NCBI GenBank assembly: GCA_038363925.1
Contig: JAQQWL010000015.1
Span: 1,860,001 to 1,924,000, forward strand
DNA from: Apiospora phragmitis
Taxonomy: Eukaryota; Ascomycota; Sordariomycetes; Amphisphaeriales; Apiosporaceae
Length of the DNA: 64,000 nt
Direction of reading: 5' to 3'
How positions within the stretch are numbered: position 1 is the stretch's first letter; the number at the start of each line of letters is the position of its first letter. The position numbers and the translations under genes are program-made. The notes under the pieces were generated by a model that worked only from the letters and a program-made list of their open reading frames with translations, did no database searches and was not told where the DNA came from. Below, in pieces: positions 1 through 10,994 of the stretch.

Positions 1-99
1 CTACCCTATCTCAAACTTATACTTATTGCTTTTGGTGTGTTGAGACAGATTATTGACTTCCTATACTACGTATCGCATCACCCCCCTAATAAATTCAAG

Positions 100-806
100 A
101 TGTCTGACACTTCAAAGATCGCTACTCTCGATGTAAGTTGCTGGCGTCCCTGCCCCACACTCTCCTCCTCGCTGGGATGAAACAAGAAAAAGAGAGGAAG
201 AACAAAGATATATATAAAAAAGAAGAAGAAAACAAAACAAAACAAAACACAAGCTGACAATTGCAACAGTCGACCATCGTCGACCGTCTACCCGTCTACT
301 CCAAGACGCTCTTCGACGCCAAGGCGACGAAGCAGCTCTCCTTCGAGCGCATCGCGCAGGAGCTGGGCCGTGGCGAGGTCGCCGTCGCCGCGCTGTTCTA
401 CGGGCAGGCGCAGGCGTCGGCCGAGGACATCACGCGCCTCTCGTCGCTGCTGGGGGTGCCGCGCGACCAGCTCGAGCAGTCCATGGGCGGCTTCCCCGAC
501 CGCGGGCGCGCAGGGCCCATGCCGCCCGTCGAGCCGCTAATTTACCGACTGTACGAGATCGTGCAGAACTACGGGTACGCGTTCAAGGCCGTCATGAACG
601 AGAAGTTCGGGGACGGCATCATGAGCGCGATCGCGTTCTCGAGCAAGGTTGAGAAGGAGGTGGATCAGGATGGTGTTGCGTAAGTCATCAAAAACCCCCT
701 CTCCCTAAATCAACCCAGGTTGTCCTCTCTCAGTTGCTGACATAGTGAATCTAGTTGGGTGAACATCACTTTGAGGGGCAAGTGGCTACCATTCACTCGC
801 TTCTAA
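100..806 (+). CDS. cynS: Cyanase (cyanate hydratase)
   Basis: Exons 100-132, 270-679 and 755-806 give 164 residues, the usual length of fungal cyanases. The enzyme breaks down cyanate with bicarbonate to ammonia and CO2 and acts as a cytosolic multimer. The N-terminal half is the helical DNA-binding-like domain of the family. The catalytic half keeps the active-site triad: Arg and Glu in YRLYE and Ser in GIMSAI. Both introns have GTAAGT donors. The last exon, after the acceptor at 753-754, supplies the conserved C-terminus ending GKWLPFTRF; reading through the second donor instead would stop after DGVA and lose it. Intron 1 is rich in A and AAAAC repeats. The ATG at 100 is the first in frame and is followed by a short acidic leader. 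Identification is firm. Confidence 0.95.
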
Positions 807-1166
807 GCTGGACGAGGCATATATAAGCCAACCAACTACTTCAGGTGTCAATGAGACTTCCCAAACCAAACATTACATTATATGCCACCCTACCGTGATG
901 AACCTTAACATTTCTATGTGACCATTCTTGCGATGCTTCGTTCATACAAGTGCAATCATCTGTACTACTCTATGTACACGTTGTTCGTATTCAATATGAT
1001 GTCGTAACTTCGTTATCTTTACTGATATGTAATTGTCAATTCACAATGTCTTGCAAGGTTCGCGATGCCCTGCACCCTGAGGTAGCCAGCAGTCATTCCC
1101 TGCTTGGGAGACAAGTAAGAAACCCCTTCTGCGTCGAAGTTTTCTTTTGCCCAACGGACTTGTTGT
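807..1166. other. Convergent spacer between cyanase and P450
   Basis: About 360 bases between two convergent genes, presumably holding both 3' UTRs. No coding pattern or RNA gene was seen. Confidence 0.5.
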
Positions 1167-3182
1167 TTACCAGAGCCTCTTCCAACGAACCTTCATGTCC
1201 CGATCCGGGCGTAAGACACCGGAACCCATGACCGATTCATCGGGTTTACCCGGGCGGTCAGACTTGCGACCGTCCGGAAACGTCCACTCAAGGAACTCGA
1301 TATCGAACTTCGAGACGAGCAAGGCCACTGTGATCAGAATCTCCAGTCTGGCGAACTGACGGCCCGGGCACATAGCAGCTCCACCGCCTGTATCAAGGGT
1401 AGTTTCGCATTAGTCCCGGAGCAATAGTCCTAAAGTCAAGAAAAAGAAAAGACAAGAAGAAAGCGGGACGATAGGGGTGCTAGCATACCGTAAGGAAAGT
1501 ATGACCCAGGCCGAGTCGAACCGTTGAATACGGGCACGCGCCTCGTCTCCTTTTCGCCCGCCGTGTCGACGACCACCCTGTCCTCGTACTCGAGGAAGCG
1601 GCCGATCCAGAACTCGGCAGCCGGGTGGCCGTCGCGCGCCCAGACGGACTCGTCGAAGTGCGCGATCTGCGTCGACGCCTGGATCCACGCGCCCTGGCGC
1701 AGGTCGTACCCGTCCATCCGCGTGTCCTCGGAGACCTCGCGCATGATGTTGAAGGTGACGTGGTAGCGCAGCGTCTCGGTGTAGAGCGCGTTGAGCAGCG
1801 GCAGGGCGCCGACCGTCTGCGGGTCCAGCCTGCGCGCGCCCGTGACTGGGTCCATGACGAGGGCGGTGGCCACTTCGGCCCGGACGGCCTGGTAGAGCTC
1901 CTCGTTCTCCATCAGGTGCAGCACCGACCACATGGCCGCGGGGACCGTGTTGGAGTTTTGCCTACTCGCATTCGCAGGGAGCATTAGCATCAGGCGGGAC
2001 GGTTAGCAGGGGACAGGGAAAGCGGGGTCGGGCCAGGGGTAAGGTCTGTTCTTCTTCTCACAACTTACGCCAATAGTAAGGAGGCAAAGAAACCGGACTG
2101 GCTCTTGAATGCGAAGTTGTCTTTGAACCACCGGGACACCTCACGCATAACGCGGGATCCGAAGTGGGGATCCCACGCCGCCTCGGCGTCCGGCCCGTCC
2201 CAGTCGAAGTTCTCCCACGCCGCCTCAACCCACTTCATCGTCATGGCCTTGAAGTTCTCGAGGGCGCGGTACGGCCGCGGGTTCAGCCACTTGGGCAGGC
2301 CCGCGAGGAACTCGACCAGGTACCGCTCGAAGGTCCAGTAGTGCTCGACGAAGCCCGGGTTCAGCACCAGGATCCGCGAGCCCATGAGCGCCGTGATGGC
2401 GCTGTGGGCCATGTCGGCCAGGAACACGTCGGTGAGGGACAAGGTCGTCCACTCGCCGAGCCGGAACTTCTCCAGCCGCTCGGAGAGGACTTCGAAGTAC
2501 TTCCGCGCGGACGCGTCCGAGTACTCCTTGCTGAAGAGGAACTTGTCGTAGAGCTCGTGATTGGCCGACCTTGTCGAAACGAAGTCGGCGATCAGCGATT
2601 TTTGGATACAGAAAGGGATTGGGGGCTTACTCACCAATACCGCTCATGAGCTGGCATGTTTTCATATCCGGGCTTAGGTACTTTGTTACGACCGCTCCTG
2701 TCGTTGACCAACTTGGCCAAGTCCTCCGGGGGCATGTCCCAGACGACCTCGGCCGCAGTACGCACCATGCTGTCATCATTGATGCCGTGCCCTGATCTGA
2801 ACAAGTTCTGGACGTTGCTCGCACCGGAAACCATGTACACAAGCTTCGGGCCAATGTTGAATTTGATGATACTGGCTTTTCGGAAAGCCTTTCTGTACGA
2901 CCTGTAAGCTTCGTCGGACGAGGATAAGGCTGATGGGAGATAGATGATATAGGGTGTTATCCTATCGAGTCGCTTGAAGAATCTGGCTTTGTCTGCCAGA
3001 AACTGATAGCCATTACTGATATAGGGGATTGTCGCTCTCAGGCTCGGGGGCTCCCTTTTTGACGTGCGCCATGGCTGCAATGCCAAGAGTGTCAGAAGCG
3101 GGAGCAGGACAAGGGTGTACCACGGGTTGAGACTCTGTAGCAAGCCCTGCGCCTGGGTCACTGTTTCGTTATGGGCACTCAT
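1167..3182 (-). CDS. Cytochrome P450, CYP7/CYP8-like
   Basis: Read on the minus strand as exons 3182-2635, 2569-2069, 1961-1489 and 1387-1167, giving 580 residues. It is a microsomal heme-thiolate monooxygenase; the substrate cannot be told. An N-terminal membrane anchor (WYTLVLLPLLTLLAL, about residues 20-40) is followed by a P450 fold. Visible motifs are the I-helix LLLAQNSNTVPA, restored exactly by the intron at 1962-2068, the ExxR motif ETLR, and the heme loop FPYGGGAAMCPGR with the Cys ligand, which is split by the last intron. The GGGAxxCPGR loop and NTxPA helix resemble the CYP7/CYP8 sterol/prostacyclin group and fungal relatives often labelled 7-alpha-hydroxylase-like. All four exons join in frame. 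An alternative start at 3197 adds five residues. No partner biosynthetic gene lies next to it. Confidence 0.9.
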
Positions 3183-3782
3183 TCTGTATACCAACAATTG
3201 ACCGTCAACAAACTTCCTGATTACCGAGTTCGCAGGACGAGAGACATTCTCTGTCCTTCAAGTAGGGGACCGGGACCTTTCAGCTTTATCAGAAAGGTGT
3301 CATGGTCCGACTGTGCCGCTGATGATTACCCCGCCATTCCGGCACATAATTACACTACATTTCGCATACCTGCATATTGGTTACACTGCGTTGGCATTTT
3401 AGTCCTGAAGGAGTCAGGATGTGATAAAAATGGGAACCCTGCTGTCCTTGGTCGCAGATGCAGTGCTGAGGAAAAGGCCAACGATGTTACGCCATTGTCG
3501 GTAATTCAACTATCTCTCCCTTTAGGGAGTGTTTATCAACATAGGCTATATACTTAAGTATTTGTTTTCTGACGCTGCCCATATTGGAATTGTGACTTGT
3601 CGAAAAGGACGGAGCGATTTGGCCAGGACTCTCGATCGTACCCTCGGCGTTTTGAAGGATTCATCACCGCTGTTTGTTTATAGGACAATCCCTTACAGAA
3701 GCTGTATCTCCCTGCCCTCCTGGCACTAGATCAGAATCCTTCTCGCACCACCCTGACTTCTTTCCGACCGATCGACCGACTT
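3183..3782. other. Spacer upstream of P450
   Basis: About 600 bases. It should hold the P450 promoter and the 3' UTR of the LITAF gene. Only short open frames without recognisable motifs are present. Confidence 0.4.
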
Positions 3783-4468
3783 TCAGAGAACGTGTGCCCT
3801 GGGCCCACTGCCAAAGCGATAAGTGGCCAGAAGCCTCCCGCAGTGCACGCACGAGTGCTCGGCGTTCTTGAAATGGTTCACGGCGTACGGAATGAAAGTG
3901 AATATTCCGGTCGTGAAGAAGAAGAAGGTGGCCATCCAGCTATACGCGACATTGGTTAGCCCTGAACTTCATTCTACCGCTGGCGGGCTGGGGCCGAAAT
4001 AACCCCAAGGGTTTCTTTCTTTCTCTCGGGAGAAGATACGCAATCCGGGAGAGAGACATAGAGAACAATTGGAGGGTGGAGAGGGAATAAGAAGAAGTGG
4101 ACTCGCGAAGACGGGATCGCTACTTACTGAGTACCTTTCCCAGACTTGTATTTGACCACCGTGGGCGCAACTTCGTGGCATCCAGGGCACTGCGCGAGAG
4201 CGGACCAGCGCTGAAGCAGCGGAACAGGGACGACATTAGCTGTGACCGGCTCGTGGTAAGAGTGATGTCCTGCTAGGTGTCGGACGCCGTGGCAGCAGAC
4301 TGTATAGCAGGCGGCCGTTGTCTGGCACTGACAGGTATGGTGGCTAGCAGCTACCACGGCATCGGCACGGCCCGGGGCCACTGCCGGTGCTTCGACGGGG
4401 CTCCGAGCTGGAAATTCAGACGCCTGGTCGTCTCTGGCGTATGCATTTTGGGCTTCTTTGGTCGACAT
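3783..4468 (-). CDS. LITAF-domain membrane-associated protein
   Basis: Exons 4468-4128 and 3966-3783 on the minus strand give 174 residues. The N-terminal half is low complexity, rich in Ala, His and Cys. The C-terminal half is a LITAF domain: first zinc knuckle CPGC, then TVVKYKSGKGT, a hydrophobic membrane-inserting stretch (ATFFFFTTGIFTFIPY), and the second knuckle CVHC followed by GRLLATYRFG. In other eukaryotes LITAF proteins sit on the cytosolic face of endosomal and lysosomal membranes. The donor is a standard GTAAGT. To keep the domain in frame the acceptor must be the AAG at 3967-3969; the stronger CAG five bases further 3' on the minus strand (3962-3964) gives a premature stop. The call rests on both Cys pairs and their spacing. 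Confidence 0.8.
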
Positions 4469-5869
4469 CGCGATGATATCTTCTCTCGCTCAAGTCAAAG
4501 GGCTCGCTTTGAGAGTTGAACGTCCTGAGGAACGCTCACCAGGTTGAGCAATGCCAAACGAGTGGAAAATGGAAACGGTTTCGACTGTATCATTTAAGGC
4601 ACAGTACAATATACAAATCCAATGTTCACCATCCTCATCCAGAGAAGAGGAGGCCAGCCTTAAATACGTGTAGGGTTGCCGGATGTATACATAGATAAAG
4701 CTGACCCCGAGCCGTCATTGATGACATTCCTAGTATGGACCCAACCAAGGCCAACAGCCATAAGTGATGTGATATGTGGGCGTCTTGATGAAACACGAGA
4801 TACTATCTCCTCATGGCCGGCAAATACTAATAAGCATACACACCAAGGATATGCACACGGCAAACACACAGAGCCGTTGGGACACTTCCTAACACGGGAA
4901 TCGAGCTGACACCATTGTGGAGTTTCGATAACCTGTCCCGTACGTATAGCGGCCAGGCAGCAGAATAACAGCTGCCAGGTCCAAGGCAGCACAATATACC
5001 AGGAGCTAATCGGACAGCGAGGTCTAGCTATAGTTTTGTTGCTGGCATGCAGATGCTACGTCGACCAAGAAGAATGTGTGCGGATTATGGGCAGTTCTTG
5101 TTTGCGAAACAGGAACACGACCTCGTATCCGAAGATAGACGGAAGGGCCCGCATCTGGCCATAGTGATACACATCGCCGCCGATCCGCCACGATCCCATC
5201 TCGGGATTCGATAGCAAGTATGCAGTCATCACGGAACATCGGCCGATGTCCCATTGCAAGTGTGTGTCGTCCCTGGGTTGCTCGGCACTCCGATCGTGAG
5301 GCTTGCCATTGTGTTACTACTTGACGTGGAGACAGTCGGTCGACTGGATAACCACTGCAAGCTCGCCATTATGTGGTCCTGAAAGAACCATATCAAATGA
5401 GCGAGGAGACCCAGTACATGCTCAGGAAATGGATTATTGAAGGTGACCCCTCAGCAATGAAGGTCGCTCACACTGGAGTTGTCCAGTTCTGGCACAAAGT
5501 TAACGTGCCAGGTCCGGCTATGCATCAAATAATCCCCGTAGTTGCTAGAAGGCAACGGGTGAATAATTAAATGCAGCATGCCCGTGTAGAGTCAGTTCTA
5601 CCATTTCGAGATTCGACTCGAGATTCGATTGATGGATGCTGTGCAGTGTTGAGGCGTCTGAGTAGATGGTTGCATACCGCCTGCTGACAGGCAAGTACCC
5701 AAGTATCGCATGGTGCATTGAAGTGGGTGCGATAGCGGCAGAAAAAATACCTTATCGCGGGATGCAGTCCAAAATTTTGGGCGGAACTTAGAACAGCAGC
5801 AGGAAAACCAACAGACAGCCAATTCAAACCGTCTAAACACCGACCAACTGCCCTTCCACAACCGCAACC
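4469..5869. other. 1.4-kb divergent intergenic region
   Basis: Lies between the LITAF gene (minus) and EBP2 (plus) and must hold both promoters. Open frames of 60-110 codons on both strands show no recognisable domain and no consistent codon pattern. Confidence 0.4.
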
Positions 5870-7235
5870 ATGGTGACCAAAAGCCGCCTCAAGATGGCGC
5901 TTGCCCACGAGAAAGGTGTAGATTTCAAGAAGCTGCACCAGAAGAAGGTGGCCAAGCAAGCCTCCAAGAAGAAGCAAAAGAAGAGTGGTGGGGCCGCAGA
6001 AGACAGCGAGGGAGAGGAATGGGAAGATGATGAAGAAGAGGTCAAGGGTGGTGCACCAATTGATGACGACGAGGACGACGATGACTCCGAAGACGATGAC
6101 GAAGAGGAGCGCGATGTGGCCGCATACCTTGACGATAGCGCCAGCTCCGATTCTGAAGTCGAAATGGAAGAGAAGATCGCCCGCGTGCGACAACCCAAAC
6201 AGTCCGCCCTCAAGCAAAAGCCGTCCAAGAAGGCCGCCGCCGCTGTAGAGGAGGATGACGAAGATGACGATGAAGAAGACCCCGAGGAGGACATCGCCTT
6301 AGAAGACCTCGAGGACCTGCCCGACGAGGACAAGGAGGACCTGGTACCGCACCAGCGCCTCACCATCAACAACACAACCGCCCTCGAGGCGGCGCTGAAG
6401 CGCATCTCCATAGCCACCGACAAGTCCGTCCCCTTTAAGTCGCACATGAGCCTGTCCAGCCTGGAGCCGACCGCCGACAACATCCCCGATGTCATGGACG
6501 ACCTGAAGCGGGAGCTGGCCTTCTACGGCCAGGCCCTCGAGCACGTCAAGCAGGCGCGCTCGCTGCTCAAGGCCGAGAACGTGCCCTTCTCGCGGCCCAA
6601 CGACTACTTTGCCGAGATGGTCAAGGACGACGGCCAGATGGAGAAGGTCAAGGCCCGCCTCGTCGAGGAGGCCAGCGCCAAGAAGGCGTCGGCCGAGGCC
6701 CGCAAGCTGCGCGACCTCAAGAAGTTCGGCAAGCAGGTCCAGGTCAACAAGCTGCAGGAGCGCCAGAAGGCCAAGAAAGAGACATTGGATAAGATAAAGA
6801 CCCTCAAGAGGAGTAAGTTCTTCACAACCCGCCACCCCTTAAGCCTGTTCAACAGCTGCTACGATTGGAAAATTTGCTACTTGTTTATCTTTCCCGTAAT
6901 TAACGCAAACCTCAACAGAACGCGCTGAGAACTCGGGAGACCTTGGCACGCACGAAGCCGACCTGTTCGACGTCGGCGTCGAGGAGGAGCTCGGCAAGCA
7001 CGACTCGAAGAAGCGGGGTGCTAGCCGTGACGGCGACCGACCCAACAACAAGCGGATGAAGAAGGACCAGAAGTACGGCTTCGGCGGCAAGAAGCGGCAC
7101 TCCAAGTCGGGCGACGCCATCAGCTCGGGCGACCTGAGTGGCTTCAGCCAGAAGGGGATGAAGCAGGGTACCAAGGGCAAGCCGCCGAAAACAGCAAGGC
7201 TCGGCAAGAGCAGGCGGAATGCCGGTAAGCGGTGA
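5870..7235 (+). CDS. EBP2: rRNA-processing protein EBP2
   Basis: Exons 5870-6812 and 6919-7235 give 419 residues, close to the yeast length. EBP2 is a nucleolar factor needed for 27S pre-rRNA processing and 60S subunit assembly. The N-terminus is basic, followed by long Asp/Glu runs (about residues 40-160). A helical conserved core follows (DDLKRELAFYGQALEHVK, then FSRPNDYFAEMVKDDGQMEK), then a Lys/Arg-rich tail with the family signature KYGFGGKKRHSKSGDA and SSGDLSGFS. The intron has a GTAAGT donor, and exon 2 restores the conserved tail. The gene is convergent with SPB1, another 60S factor. Confidence 0.95.
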
Positions 7236-7695
7236 TCGGGGGTTGTTGTACTAGGAAGTAAAGGTTGCTGTTACTGCTGCTGCTTTATTATTATATCTTG
7301 ACGTTGGTGGATTTTGGCCTGCTCTGAGCCTTTGTCGAGCCTCCTTAATGTTACTTTGCGTATGGTCTTCAAGGTAGGACTGTGTAGATACCACCAAAAT
7401 ACAGTGAAAAAGGAGTTTTATGGGTTCAATGATTTGTCAGTCCCAACCTCATGACACGCACATAGCGACGATATTGGAAGTGATCGTTTGGCTTCTAGGG
7501 AAGCTTCGCGATGCGCTCTTATTGACGGTCTTAGGGTGCAAGGAATAGGTCTTAATAATGTAAGTCTAAGGCATCATGGCATCACGGTTTCTACGTCACG
7601 GCTCAAATATCACATCTCGCCTTCTTCCAAGCATGTACAAGGGAAAAGGTATTTACAAGAGCCATCTATACACGGTATCATAGCTAGTTCAAGGT
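7236..7695. other. Convergent spacer EBP2/SPB1
   Basis: A 460-base region holding the 3' ends of both ribosome-biogenesis genes. No other feature seen. Confidence 0.5.
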
Positions 7696-10395
7696 CTATT
7701 TCCGCTTCTTGGCAACTCGCTTCTGGGCCCGCATCTCCTTCTTCATCCGGGGGTCGACGATCTTGTAGCGGCCCTTGACGCCCTGGGGACGGCCCTGGAT
7801 ACCCCTGTTGACGCCCTTGGCGACGACGACGCGGGTGTTCTGCTTGGGCTTCTTCTTGGCGCCCTTGCTCATGAGCTTGCCGATGCTTTCGGCCTTCTCC
7901 TTCTCCGTCATGTTCTCGTCGTTGGCGAGCATATCTGATTTCTTCTTGAGCTTCTCGAGCCGCTGCGCCGTCTTGAACTTCTTGCGCGCCTTGGCCTCGC
8001 GCACCTTCTTGATGGGGCGCGCGTTGTAGGCCCGCATCTTCTCCTTGAGCGCGTTGGCGGCCGCCTTGGTGATGGGCTTGTGCGGCTTGTCGTGCCGCAC
8101 CTCGTCGTCCAGGAACCAGTCTGGCAGGCCGTCTTTGTCGCGGAAGGCGTGCTTGTTGAAACCATCGTCGACGACATCATACGAGGACTTTTGGCCAGTT
8201 GCCAGCTGATGAGCAAGAGTCATGGCCTCGGCTGTGATGATATCGATGTCTGCAGCCTATTAGTACGATGTCGGTTGAATTGGGAATCAACCATGACTTA
8301 CCAGGTTGTTGTCCATCCGAACGACGCTTGTCCTCATCCTCCCAGTCATCGTCCTCCTTATAGTCAGACTTGACAACCTCGAAGCCGTCCTTCTCCTTCT
8401 CCCGAGCCTTGGTTTTGTCTGCCTTGCTCTTCTTCCTCTCAGCTTGTTTCTTGATGATAGCATTGAGCTCTGTATCCGAATCATCCTCCTCTGCTGCAGC
8501 ATCTACCACTTCAACATCCTCCTCTTCAGCATCCTCGTCGCCGTCAAGGATACCATCAAAGATGTCGCGGTTGAAGAAACTCTTCGCCCGTTTAGACAAA
8601 CCGCCAGCTTCTTCGGGTGTGTTATCAAGGTCCGTTAAGAGCTTCTTTGCCGGCAACGCATCCTCTTCGTCTGAATCGTCGTCACTGCTGCTATCTTGTT
8701 CGAGTTCTCCGTCATCGTCTGATTGTTGCTCATCCGCAGAGACACCTTCCCACTCGCCATCATCATGCTCCTTCCGCGCCTTCTTTGCACGGAACTTTGC
8801 GTCGGCTGCAGACTTTCGGTCTTGATACTGCTCGTACATGCCATCAAGTTCTCGCTCTAGCCTGTCTTCATCATCCTCGTCCATGGAATCGTCTTCTGTC
8901 TCGCCAATTCCACTGTCAAGGTCCTTCTTCGCTTCAGTCTCGTTGAGGATTGCCATTTTGCCTTTGGCGATCTTGTTGACGGCATTTTTCTTGTCCACAG
9001 CCTTGAGGCCGAACAGGGAGTCTCTGCCGATGGGACCATCTTGCTCCAAACCGATATCCATAGGTGCCATCATGTTCATCTGCATGCGAATAATCTCCCT
9101 CTGCTTCTTCTCGTTCTCCCTGCGCTTTTCACGCCTCTTCTTGGTGTTGTCTCTGTCTTTCAGGTCCTGCAATTCCTCCTGCATCTTCAACTCTTCATCC
9201 ATGGACTCAACCGCGGCCACTTCGCCTGCCTCTTCCGAGGCTGACGCGGCGGCTTGCGCTGCTGTTTTCCTGGTTGGGAACCCAAACAACTCGCGGACTT
9301 TTAGACGCCACCGGAGCAAGAGCTTGAACTCCTTCCTGCCAAGAACTCTCAGATCAGCACAGCAAAGTCGGATCTCCTCGGTGGTCTCGGGCATTTTGTG
9401 CAAAGCAGCCAGTGCTACATCACCATTAGGCGGTTGATCGAAGGAGAGCTTGTTGTATCCTCCCAAGACAGCGATCGGGTCTAGGGTTTGAATGAACTCG
9501 CTGGCGCGCAGCTCCTTGAACTGTGTGTAGTCTCCCTCCTCATAACCCTCTCTCTTACGCTTCTTGACTTCGGGGTTGAACACCTTGGCTTCGTTGTTGG
9601 GAGCCGCGGTGGCCAATTCGGCGAAGACGGTCTTGGGATTGAGGAATCGGGGATCAATCTTCTTGGGAGCCTTGAAGCCACGGCAGACGACGAAGATTTC
9701 GGCAGAGACATTTCGCGATGATGGGGGCTTGGTCGCTTCAACCTTGCTAAATAGCTGGTTGAAGACCCAAAGAAGAGAGTTGTAATCCTTTGATCTGAAA
9801 ACCTTGGTCACAAAAGTGCCGCCTTCGTTGAGAAATTCCGTCGCCAGCTTCATCGACTGAAGCGTGAGCTCGGCCTGGTTGAAGGAATCCTGGACCCAGG
9901 CTGTACCGACGTTGGGCGCACCATCGTGAAGCACCACATCCACCTTCAATGTCTTGAGGTATTGGCGAATTGTAGCTCGGCATTTATCGGTTGTAATATC
10001 TGACTGGAAGGTGATGACATTGGGGATAGGCTTGATCGGGGACAAATCGCAACCAATAATCATGCTACCCTGCGGCATAGTCTGGGCAGCTACTTGACAC
10101 CATGACTGATTTGACGGTTAGCAAAGGACGACGGGGGATCTGAAGAACGTTGGGAATCGACGTACACCAGGCGCAGCGCACAGATCCAAACACACACGAC
10201 TCTTCTCGAGAAAGCCATATTTCTTGTTGAGCTGAATCAGCTTGAAAGCAGCTCTGGCTCTGAAACCTTTCTCTTTCTGTATGGTTGGCAATTAGCATTA
10301 CTCCTGCGGGACAAAGCTGCTGTAGTGCAGGTACTAACCGCAAGTTTATACCACTTGTCCAGACGACCTTTTCCGGTCTTCTTCTGGAACGGCAT
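7696..10395 (-). CDS. SPB1: rRNA 2'-O-methyltransferase SPB1
   Basis: Exons 10395-10339, 10276-10166, 10105-8302 and 8249-7696 on the minus strand give 841 residues, the same length as yeast Spb1. It is a nucleolar AdoMet-dependent methyltransferase that modifies the A-loop of 25S rRNA and is needed for 60S maturation. The N-terminal FtsJ-type domain shows DLCAAPG (split by intron 2), VLHDGAP and VTKVF, which carry the AdoMet site and the catalytic Asp and Lys. A DUF3381-like middle region follows, then long acidic coiled segments. The C-terminal Spb1 domain ends in a basic tail ([17 protein letters not shown]). Every exon junction preserves the frame. It shares a 0.6-kb promoter region with the divergent CDT2-like gene. 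Confidence 0.95.
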
Positions 10396-10994
10396 ATTGA
10401 CGACAAGGCCTCACCGTTATTGGGTGAAGTAAGCCGAAAGAATTGCGTCGAGTATCCGAGTGAAGGTGGGTTGTCTTGTCAGAAAGCAGCCTCCGGCGCT
10501 GTCACGGTCCTGTCCCACCCTTCTTCAGCGACCATTATTTTTTTTCGAGGCGATAAGATAAAGGAAAGTTATCAATCTTATCGGGCTTTGGTGGCACTGG
10601 GCAGGCCGGGCCCGCATTGGGCAATTGGCAGCCAATGGTCCAATGAGTGGCACCTCCAAAGCCCAAGCCCTTCTCAGCTAGCACGACCCATATTTCTCCG
10701 GCTTTTCGTGTAAAGTGCATTTGCAGCTGCAGCATCGCGGGACGTGATTTCAACGCGTCGCGCAGCTTTCGTGGTGAGCCGCCCCCATTAAAGAGCGTAG
10801 CCCGGAAACGCTTCCCCCCACTGCGTTTCTGTCATCTCATTTCGTTGTACCGTATCTTCAGAACTGTACCATCATCCGTCAGTCCATTTTTTTGTTTCTT
10901 AGTATGTCAACCCTTGTTTTATAATCACTTCCTCCATCTACTCTTTGCAAAAGAGCCAGCGGCGGTGTTATTTGGTTGAAAGTCTGATAGCTCG
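10396..10994. promoter_or_regulatory. Bidirectional promoter SPB1/CDT2 with GATA and CCAAT clusters
   Basis: A 600-base region between divergent genes. Four GATA-type motifs (GATAAG, AGATAA, TTATC, CTTATC) lie within about 30 bases at 10552-10582. CCAAT boxes in both orientations lie at about 10616, 10624, 10632 and 10640. GATA sites bind nitrogen-responsive factors such as AreA/NIT2, and CCAAT boxes bind the HAP complex. The motifs are visible; their use here is inferred. Confidence 0.5.
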
